A stretch of 5,560 nucleotides of DNA from Chloroflexota bacterium. GTDB lineage: Bacteria > Chloroflexota > Limnocylindria > Limnocylindrales > CSP1-4. Of the stretch, positions 1 to 4,554 are shown in pieces. Made by a program: the position numbers and the translations under genes. A model generated the notes under the pieces. It ran no database searches, was not told the origin of the DNA, and saw only the letters and a list, made by a program, of their open reading frames with translations. The stretch spans positions 1 to 5,560 of the forward strand of contig JACCQX010000040.1 of the NCBI GenBank assembly GCA_013813905.1, written 5' to 3'. Position 1 is the stretch's first letter. Every line of letters begins with the position of its first letter.

Positions 1-2
1 TC

Positions 3-1124
3 GCCAAGCTCTTCGCCGAGCCGCTCTTCGGCTACATCGCCGATCGCACATCGCGCAAGCCCATCATGGTGGCCGGCCTGGTCCTGTTCGGCATCTTCAC
101 GGCCCTGCCCCTTATCTTCACCGCGCCGCTGGCCCTCTTCCTGTTGCGCCTGGCGGCCGGCGCCTCGGCGGGCATGTACGACCCGGCGGCGCGCGGCATC
201 ATCGTTGACGCCACGGAGGAAGGCGAGCGCGGCGAAGCCTTCGGACTCTTCGCGGCCTTCCAGATGGGCGGTCTTCTGTTTGGGCCGGTATTGGGGGCTT
301 TCGGGGCGGCGTTCGGCGGGGGCTACGGCTTCCCTTTCGCCCTGACCGGGGGGCTGGCTCTGGCCTCTGCCGTCTACCTGGCCGTGGCCCTCCCATCCGG
401 GCGGCCCCGTCGCGTGGGCACCACAGCCGCTGCCGAGGTCGCCTCAGGCGGCGCCTCAGATGGCGCCTCAGACGCCGACGTGGCGGGAGCAGCCGAGCCG
501 GCCATCATCCAGGCGCCGCTCGGCCAGCTCATCAATCGCCTTCTGGTGGCGGCGGTCGTGATGAACCTGGGCTTCGCGCTCGCCATCGGCGTCTACGAGG
601 TGGTGTGGAGCCTGTACCTGGAGATGCTGGGCGCCTCCATCACATGGATCGGCTTCACCTTCACGCTCTTCGCGCTGCCGGTGCTCTTCCTCTCGGCCTA
701 CGCCGGCCGCCTGGTCGACCGTCACGGCGGTCTCCGTTTCGCGGTGCTGGGCGGGCTGGCCATCGCCGGCTGCGGCGTCCTCTACGCCCTGAGCACGGAA
801 CCTGTCTTCCCGGCCCTGGTGATCCTGATCGAGGCGACGGCTACGGCCTTCGTGGCGCCCGCGCTCTACTCGCTGCTGGCCTCCGGGACGCCGGCCGGCC
901 GCAGCTCTACGGCGCAGGGTATCTTCGGTGCCTCCACCCAGGTGGGCATCATCGTGGCCTCGCTGCTCGCCGGGCAGCTGTATGCGATCGATCCACGCTG
1001 GCCTTTCCTGGCCTTCGTGGGAGGCACCACCGGTGCGATCCTGCTGGGCCTCTTCATCGCCCGAGGCGTTCGTCCGCACGCTGGCTGGAGACCAGCCGCT
1101 GAGGGGTCAGCGGCTGAGGGCTGA
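3..1124 (+). CDS. MFS transporter (drug:H+ antiporter-like), 5'-truncated by window edge
   Basis: This is an inner-membrane secondary transporter of the major facilitator superfamily. The reading frame is open from base 3, so the start codon and roughly the first one and a half helices are missing; 373 residues are visible. Counting from the first visible codon, residues 10-20 form MFS motif A (GYIADRTSRKP) of the loop between helices 2 and 3. A second, degenerate copy (GRLVDRHGG, 235-243) marks the equivalent loop of the C-terminal half. Residues around 90-99 contain a G-x3-GP-x2-GA pattern resembling motif C of helix 5, typical of proton-coupled exporters, so efflux is more likely than uptake; the substrate cannot be read. 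A long Ala/Ser/Gly/Asp-rich linker at about 132-176 joins the two six-helix halves and contains a 12-bp tandem repeat. The tail is an imperfect AAEGSAAEG duplication ending in TGA at 1122-1124. The family call is secure; the DHA1-type subfamily is inferred. Confidence 0.9.
   Translation, partial: AKLFAEPLFGYIADRTSRKPIMVAGLVLFGIFTALPLIFTAPLALFLLRLAAGASAGMYDPAARGIIVDATEEGERGEAFGLFAAFQMGGLLFGPVLGAFGAAFGGGYGFPFALTGGLALASAVYLAVALPSGRPRRVGTTAAAEVASGGASDGASDADVAGAAEPAIIQAPLGQLINRLLVAAVVMNLGFALAIGVYEVVWSLYLEMLGASITWIGFTFTLFALPVLFLSAYAGRLVDRHGGLRFAVLGGLAIAGCGVLYALSTEPVFPALVILIEATATAFVAPALYSLLASGTPAGRSSTAQGIFGASTQVGIIVASLLAGQLYAIDPRWPFLAFVGGTTGAILLGLFIARGVRPHAGWRPAAEGSAAEG
440..475 (+). repeat. Three tandem 12-bp units inside the MFS central linker
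   Basis: The 8-mer cgcctcag occurs at 440-447, 452-459 and 464-471, giving three consecutive 12-bp units with small differences in the last four bases. Because 12 is a multiple of three, each unit encodes four residues and the frame is kept: ASGG, ASDG, ASDA. The units lie in the hydrophilic loop between the two halves of the transporter, where length changes are usually tolerated. The likely origin is replication slippage; a regulatory role is not suggested. Confidence 0.8.
1093..1116 (+). terminator. Possible terminator hairpin inside the 3' end of the MFS gene
   Basis: A perfect 10-bp inverted repeat (cagccgctga / tcagcggctg) flanks a GGGG loop, and lies just before the MFS stop codon at 1122-1124. 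The stem is GC-rich and stable, but no T-run follows, so it is not a canonical intrinsic terminator. It is also within coding sequence and encodes part of the duplicated AAEG tail. It may act as an RNA stability element or a weak terminator between the transporter and the next gene; the structure is seen, the function is inferred. Confidence 0.35.
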
Positions 1125-1143
1125 GCCACCCTCGGCGGGGCGC

Positions 1144-1149
1144 TACACT
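1144..1149 (+). promoter_or_regulatory. Candidate -10 element for the CADD-like gene
   Basis: TACACT matches the TANNNT form of a -10 hexamer and is preceded by GGCGC, the same five bases that precede the -10-like TAGGGT of the EamA gene at 4543. Transcription would start near 1156, leaving a leader of about 65 nt with a normal ribosome binding site. No convincing -35 box is seen 16-18 bp upstream. The gene could instead be read through from the MFS gene, whose stop is 96 bp before the start codon. Confidence 0.35.
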
Positions 1150-1204
1150 CGGGCGCACCGCAGCCCACGGTCACGGAACGCAGCGCGAACCGAGCGAACC
1201 CCAC

Positions 1205-1210
1205 AGGAGG
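1205..1210 (+). promoter_or_regulatory. Ribosome binding site of the CADD-like gene
   Basis: A full AGGAGG Shine-Dalgarno sequence ends 10 nt before the ATG at 1221 and decides that start. This contrasts with the kinase and EamA genes in the same window, which lack such a site. Confidence 0.8.
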
Positions 1211-1220
1211 ATCGACCAGC

Positions 1221-1889
1221 ATGGACCTTCTCGACCGCGTCGACCAGATGATCGACGAGCGCCACCTGCTCAAGCACCCCTTCTACACCAAGTGGGCCGC
1301 GGGAACCCTGCCCAAGGAAGCCCTCCAGGAGTACTCGCGCCAGTACTTCGCCTTCGAGTCAGCGTTCCCGCGCTTCCTGTCGGCGCTGCACTCCCGCGAG
1401 GAGCGCCGTGAGGTCCGCCAGGGCATCCTGGACAACCTCTGGGACGAGGAGCAGGGCGAGGAGAACCACGCTGAGCTGTGGCTGCGCTTCGCGGAGGGCG
1501 TGGGCGTCTCACGCGAGGATGTCCAGAACGCACCGCGCAACGAGGCCACGCAGCGTCTGGTGGACCTCTATGCGGAGATCACCTCGTCAGAGCCGGTGGT
1601 GGCGGGCATGACCGCGATGTACGCCTACGAGCGGCAGGTCCCGGAGGTCGCGCCCTCCAAGATCCAGGGCCTCAAGACGCATTACGGCATCACGGACGGC
1701 CCGGCGCTCCAGTTCTTCCAGGTCCACGGCGAGCTGGACATCGAGCACTCCGGGACCGAGCGCACGCTGATCGCCGGTATCGTCGACGGTAACGACGACG
1801 CCGTGGAGAGCGCCGCCGCGCGCGTCCTGGAGGCCTGGAACGACTTCCTGACCGCGGTGGACCTGCCCGCGGAGTCTGCTGCGGCCTAG
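1221..1889 (+). CDS. CADD / PqqC-like dimetal oxygenase, probable p-aminobenzoate synthase
   Basis: A soluble, all-helical protein of 222 residues with the heme-oxygenase-like fold of the TenA/PqqC superfamily. It reads colinearly, with a constant offset of five residues, against my recollection of the Chlamydia trachomatis protein CADD (CT610). That enzyme makes p-aminobenzoate for folate synthesis and bypasses PabA/PabB/PabC. The six metal ligands of CADD (E81, H88, E142, H174, D178, H181) correspond to E76, H83, E137, H169, D173 and H176 here. The tyrosine that CADD is thought to consume (Y27) is Y22 in the HPFY motif, and the proposed amino-donor lysine (K152) is K147. Nearby tyrosines Y43 and Y141 match Y38 and Y136; Y170 is replaced by F165. 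The length is normal for the family. The start has a strong AGGAGG 10 nt upstream. The gene converges on the response regulator with overlapping stops. The family is secure from recognisable motifs; pABA synthesis is inferred by homology. A different oxidase of the same fold is the alternative. Confidence 0.9.
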   Translation: MDLLDRVDQMIDERHLLKHPFYTKWAAGTLPKEALQEYSRQYFAFESAFPRFLSALHSREERREVRQGILDNLWDEEQGEENHAELWLRFAEGVGVSREDVQNAPRNEATQRLVDLYAEITSSEPVVAGMTAMYAYERQVPEVAPSKIQGLKTHYGITDGPALQFFQVHGELDIEHSGTERTLIAGIVDGNDDAVESAAARVLEAWNDFLTAVDLPAESAAA

Positions 1890-2545
1890 AACCCCGACCG
1901 GTAACGCTGCGCAGCTTCGGCGCGGTTGCGCACGCTCAGCTTGTGCAGCAGGCTGCTGACGTGGCTCTCCACGGTTCGTGGCGAGATCATCAGGGCGGTG
2001 GCGATGTCGCGGTCCGTGAGTCCCTCGGCGAGCATCCGCAGCACGTCGTTCTCACGCGGGCTGAGGCCTTCGATGATGCCGCCCACGGCGACCCGCCCGC
2101 GGCGCGCGGCACCGGCGAAGTGCATGATGACGTGCGCCGCGTGACGTCGCGCCATGGCCAGTTCGCCACGCTGCGTGCCGCGCAAGGCGCGTAGCAGCGC
2201 CTCGGGGCTCAGATCCTTCGTGAGATAGCCCGCGGCACCCTTGGCCACGGCCTCGACCAGGTCGCGCTCGTCGTCGGACACGGTCAGCATCACGATGCGC
2301 GTGTCCGGCAGCCGCGGGGCCAGCTCCTCGACCATGCGGATGCCGCTCATGCCCGGCAGGTCGATGTCCAGGAGGAGCACGTCGGGCCGCACCGAGAGGG
2401 CCAGCTCGAAGGCCGCCTCGGCCGTGGCAGCCTCACCGACCAGTTCGACGTCCACGGACGTGATGGCCTGACGCACCGCCGAGCGCACCAGGGCGTGGTC
2501 ATCGACCAGCATCACGCGCAGGGGGCGCCCCTGTTTGGATCGCAT
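1886..2545 (-). CDS. NarL/LuxR-family response regulator of the adjacent sensor kinase
   Basis: A cytoplasmic two-component transcription factor of 219 residues, normal length for the NarL/FixJ class. The N-terminal receiver domain (about residues 9-125) has the acidic pair D15/D16, the phosphoacceptor D60 in LLLDIDLPGMSG, the switch residue T88 and the conserved K110 after GYLT. The C-terminal LuxR-type helix-turn-helix (about 161-211) begins LSPRENDVL and has the recognition-helix signature SPRTVESHVSSLL. Phosphotransfer from the kinase encoded 25 bp upstream should drive dimerisation and DNA binding; the regulon is unknown. The ATG at 2545 is chosen because the conserved domain starts eight residues later, but it lacks a ribosome binding site. 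An in-frame TTG at 2557 would add four residues and has GAGGT 10 nt upstream, overlapping the kinase stop codon, so it is a serious alternative. The stop codon occupies 1886-1888, overlapping the stop of the convergent CADD-like gene. Confidence 0.95.
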   Translation of the reverse strand: MRSKQGRPLRVMLVDDHALVRSAVRQAITSVDVELVGEAATAEAAFELALSVRPDVLLLDIDLPGMSGIRMVEELAPRLPDTRIVMLTVSDDERDLVEAVAKGAAGYLTKDLSPEALLRALRGTQRGELAMARRHAAHVIMHFAGAARRGRVAVGGIIEGLSPRENDVLRMLAEGLTDRDIATALMISPRTVESHVSSLLHKLSVRNRAEAAQRYRSGF

Positions 2546-2567
2546 GGGCGTGCTCAAGGCAGGGCCG

Positions 2568-2573
2568 ACCTCA
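2568..2573 (-). promoter_or_regulatory. Possible ribosome binding site overlapping the kinase stop codon
   Basis: On the minus strand the kinase TGA is the first part of TGAGGT, whose GAGGT resembles a Shine-Dalgarno core. It lies 10 nt from an in-frame TTG (2555-2557) but 22 nt from the ATG (2543-2545) of the regulator gene. If used, it would favour the TTG start and couple translation of the regulator to termination of the kinase. Confidence 0.35.
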
Positions 2574-4136
2574 ACGCAGGGCCGGGGCGACCGGCGGAAG
2601 GCTGTCCGCCAGCGGCAGCCGTACCGAGACGCTGGTGCCGTCACTCGGCTCGGTGCTGATGCCGAGGTTGCCACCCATCAGTCGCGCTCGCTCCTCCATG
2701 CCCAGCAGCCCCAAGCCCTCCTTGCGGGCAGAGTCCAACTGGAAGCCGCGCCCATTGTCGGTCACGGTGACCACCAAGGCATCGCCGTCGAGTCCGGCCC
2801 GCACACGGACCATCGTCGCGTCGGCGTGCTTGCGCACGTTCGTCAACGCCTCCTGCACCACGCGCAGCAGCTCCGCCTGTTGGCGGGCCGGGATGGCTGG
2901 CGGCAGGGGATCGGCCAGGAACTCGACGCGCAGGCCGAAGCGCTGACCGAAGTCGTCGACCGCCTGCCCGATGAGGTCCGCCAGCGGTATCGCCGGGCCT
3001 GCCCCGGAGCGCATCGTGACCAGCGCCTGGCGCGCCTCCACGATGGCCGCGTCCAGTGCCTGACCCACCTCCCCCGAGAGCGCGCGTGCATCGTCGGGGA
3101 CCAGTGGCGTGAGCCGATCGTGCTTCAGCTTGGCGAACCAGAGGTGCTGGGCGAGTCCGTCGTGGATCTCCCGGGCCAGGCGGCCGCGCTCCTCCAGGGC
3201 GGCACGCTCGGCCTCGGTCACACGCAATCGATCCAGCGCGGCGTATGCCGCACGCAGAGCGCGCAGGTCGGAACGTGCCTCCGCATCGATGCCCACGAGC
3301 AGGGCCATGACGAACCCCAGGCGGAGGATGTCGCTGCTCGTCACCAGCCCCGAGTAGATCCCGGGATAGACCGCGAAATGGATCTCTGCGAAGGCTGCGA
3401 TGAGCAGGCCCACGGCCAGGACACCGTCCGTGACGTGGCCCTCCCGAACGGCGCTGATGCGGTAGCAGATCGCGGTCAGCACGAGGAAGACGCCGGTCAG
3501 CATGAGCAGTGTCAGGAGAAGCGGCGTGACGCCCGGCAGCGGCACGGCCAGCTCGGGGTCCTCGACCAGCACGCGGATGCCGACGTCGTCGATGAGCGGC
3601 GGCAACTGTGCCCGGATGGGGTAGAGGATGAGGCCCATCAGGCCCAGGGCGACGGGCGGCAGCACGATGAGCCGCCGCGTTGCGGCCGGTCGCGCATGCA
3701 CCGAGCGTAAGGCCGCCAGACCGCCGAAGAGGAACAGCACGGCGGCCATCAGCCAGCCTGTGCTGAACAGGTACAGGGGGAACTGCTCGGGGATGCCCAG
3801 GGTCAGCCCCAGCCGCCCGTCCACCTTGAGCAGCACGACCAGGACCTGCATGCCGACGATGATCGCCAGCAGGAACATCGCGGCGCCCTGGAAGAGGGTC
3901 GAGAGGCGGCCACTCTCGCGGAACCGGCCGAAGGAGAGCGCCGCCAGGCTTGCGGTGGCCAGCGCGGTCAGTGCGTTGACCGTCACGTCCAGCGTCCTGT
4001 CCAGGATCACGATGTTGAGGTCGGGATCCACCATGAGCAGGCCGGTCGCGAAGACCAGCACGCCCAACGTGACGGTGAGGTACAGGTCCAGGCGACGGGG
4101 TCGGAGCCGATCCCGCTCCCGGAGGACGCGCTCCAT
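2571..4136 (-). CDS. Membrane sensor histidine kinase (HisKA_3 / NarL-partner type)
   Basis: An inner-membrane sensor kinase of 521 residues that should autophosphorylate and pass phosphate to the downstream NarL-type regulator. After an Arg-rich cytoplasmic N-terminus come eight predicted membrane helices (about 17-36, 52-70, 82-103, 118-143, 155-173, 203-224, 236-257, 268-284). The only sizeable loop, 174-202, is acidic. A charged helix at 285-320, probably coiled coil, leads to the HisKA_3 dimerisation domain with phosphoacceptor H325 in REIHDGLAQHLW. The ATPase domain has the N box (N433 in LTNVRKHA), G1 DNGRG (460-464), G2 around GLGLLGMEER (474-483) and a final GTS (500-502). No PAS, HAMP or GAF domain is seen, so sensing is probably by the membrane helices; I do not recognise that sensor region as a named family. 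The frame is open further upstream to 4451, but those 105 residues are hydrophilic and look non-coding. The ATG at 4136 follows a TATCAT box by six bases, supporting it as a leaderless start. Confidence 0.93.
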   Translation of the reverse strand: MERVLRERDRLRPRRLDLYLTVTLGVLVFATGLLMVDPDLNIVILDRTLDVTVNALTALATASLAALSFGRFRESGRLSTLFQGAAMFLLAIIVGMQVLVVLLKVDGRLGLTLGIPEQFPLYLFSTGWLMAAVLFLFGGLAALRSVHARPAATRRLIVLPPVALGLMGLILYPIRAQLPPLIDDVGIRVLVEDPELAVPLPGVTPLLLTLLMLTGVFLVLTAICYRISAVREGHVTDGVLAVGLLIAAFAEIHFAVYPGIYSGLVTSSDILRLGFVMALLVGIDAEARSDLRALRAAYAALDRLRVTEAERAALEERGRLAREIHDGLAQHLWFAKLKHDRLTPLVPDDARALSGEVGQALDAAIVEARQALVTMRSGAGPAIPLADLIGQAVDDFGQRFGLRVEFLADPLPPAIPARQQAELLRVVQEALTNVRKHADATMVRVRAGLDGDALVVTVTDNGRGFQLDSARKEGLGLLGMEERARLMGGNLGISTEPSDGTSVSVRLPLADSLPPVAPALR

Positions 4137-4142
4137 CAGCCG

Positions 4143-4148
4143 ATGATA
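4143..4148 (-). promoter_or_regulatory. -10 box of a leaderless promoter for the kinase-regulator operon
   Basis: On the minus strand TATCAT, a close match to the TATAAT consensus, is followed by the six bases CGGCTG and then the kinase ATG at 4136. That spacing puts the predicted transcription start on the A of the ATG, so the mRNA would have no leader. This fits the absence of a Shine-Dalgarno sequence. No clear -35 hexamer is seen 16-18 bp upstream. Confidence 0.55.
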
Positions 4149-4179
4149 CTCAAGCGGCCATCGTCGCCCCGGAGTCAGC

Positions 4180-4213
4180 GACACGCTCACCGGACCGACA
4201 CGCTCACCGGACC
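4180..4213. repeat. Perfect 17-bp tandem repeat upstream of the kinase promoter
   Basis: Two identical copies of gacacgctcaccggacc occupy 4180-4196 and 4197-4213 with no base between them. A ten-base piece spanning the unit junction, ccggaccgac, recurs at 4243-4252, 53 bp away. The copies lie about 44-77 bp upstream of the predicted kinase transcription start, where activators commonly bind. They may be an operator, possibly for the adjacent regulator, or simply a recent slippage duplication; the sequence alone cannot decide. Confidence 0.85.
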
Positions 4214-4301
4214 GGCATCTTGACCCCCGGACATGACGAGAGCCGGACCGACGCCCCAGCGTTGATCCGGCTTCGTCGCGCTCGTCGCCGTCCCCGCCGT
4301 G

Positions 4302-4310
4302 TAGGGTCAG
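4302..4310 (+). promoter_or_regulatory. Orphan TAGGGTCAG element, possible -10 box
   Basis: The nine bases tagggtcag are identical to those at 4543-4551, which form the predicted -10 box and start region of the EamA gene. Here no ATG or GTG lies at the expected start point (about 4314). A GGAGG follows at 4322-4326, nine bases before a TTG at 4336. It may mark a second, upstream promoter giving the EamA gene a long leader, or be a chance match. Confidence 0.2.
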
Positions 4311-4542
4311 CGCCTGAGACTGGAGGTTTGCGAAGTTGGTCGTCGGGGACAGCCGTGCCGGCCCCGACTGCTGTGCAGTGTGCTGTTCCGTGCGACTCGA
4401 GACCATCCGGGGTTGTACGGAGCGAGATACGGAGCGCGCCTCGGTACTCACTGAAGGCCCATCGGGACGGCGAACGTGCAGGAGACCCGACGGGCGACTG
4501 AGACGGGCCCCAGCCGTCGCGGCGTTCGACGCCCTGAGGCGC

Positions 4543-4548
4543 TAGGGT
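4543..4548 (+). promoter_or_regulatory. -10 box of a leaderless promoter for the EamA transporter gene
   Basis: TAGGGT fits the TANNNT pattern and is followed by exactly six bases (caggcc) and the ATG at 4555, the same geometry as the kinase promoter on the other strand. No Shine-Dalgarno sequence lies before the ATG. The -35 region is not recognisable. Confidence 0.5.
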
Positions 4549-4554
4549 CAGGCC

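Larger units (their letters stand above)
4137..4554. other. Divergent intergenic region between the kinase and EamA genes
   Basis: These 418 bp separate the two divergently transcribed genes. They hold a leaderless-type promoter at each end, a perfect 17-bp tandem repeat at 4180-4213 with a partial third copy at 4243-4252, an orphan TAGGGTCAG at 4302-4310, and a short direct repeat tacggagcg at 4416-4424 and 4428-4436. Possible frames here have weaker third-position GC, rare AGA/AGG codons and no recognisable domain, so I call no gene with confidence. The best small candidate is a TTG-started frame at 4336-4545 (69 codons) with GGAGG nine bases upstream and a CCAVCC motif. No tRNA, riboswitch or terminator with a T-run was recognised. 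Confidence 0.7.

Noticed and set aside
468..1079. Minus-strand open frame of 203 codons under the MFS gene
   Set aside because: Low-complexity charged translation opposite a clear membrane protein; a codon-bias shadow.
605..1102. Plus-strand frame of 165 codons overlapping the MFS gene
   Set aside because: Pro/Arg/Gly-rich translation in an alternative frame of a gene with conserved MFS motifs.
1185..1200. Direct repeat gcgaacc, 9 bp apart, upstream of the CADD-like gene
   Set aside because: Only seven bases in a short leader; too likely by chance to call a regulatory site.
2535..3710. Long plus-strand open frame (391 codons) antisense to the kinase gene
   Set aside because: It is rich in Arg, Gln and His with no recognisable domain, and lies opposite a kinase whose motifs are all intact. 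Long antisense frames are expected in GC-rich coding DNA.
4416..4436. Short direct repeat tacggagcg twice, 12 bp apart, as an operator
   Set aside because: Nine bases repeated once in GC-rich DNA is weak, and it has no clear placement relative to either promoter.
4137..4451. N-terminal extension of the kinase by 105 residues
   Set aside because: The added sequence is hydrophilic, unlike any kinase domain, covers the tandem repeat, and would read through the -10 box that fits the ATG at 4136.
4220..4501. Plus-strand frame of 93 codons in the intergenic region
   Set aside because: Arg-rich, no ribosome binding site, no domain, and weak coding bias.
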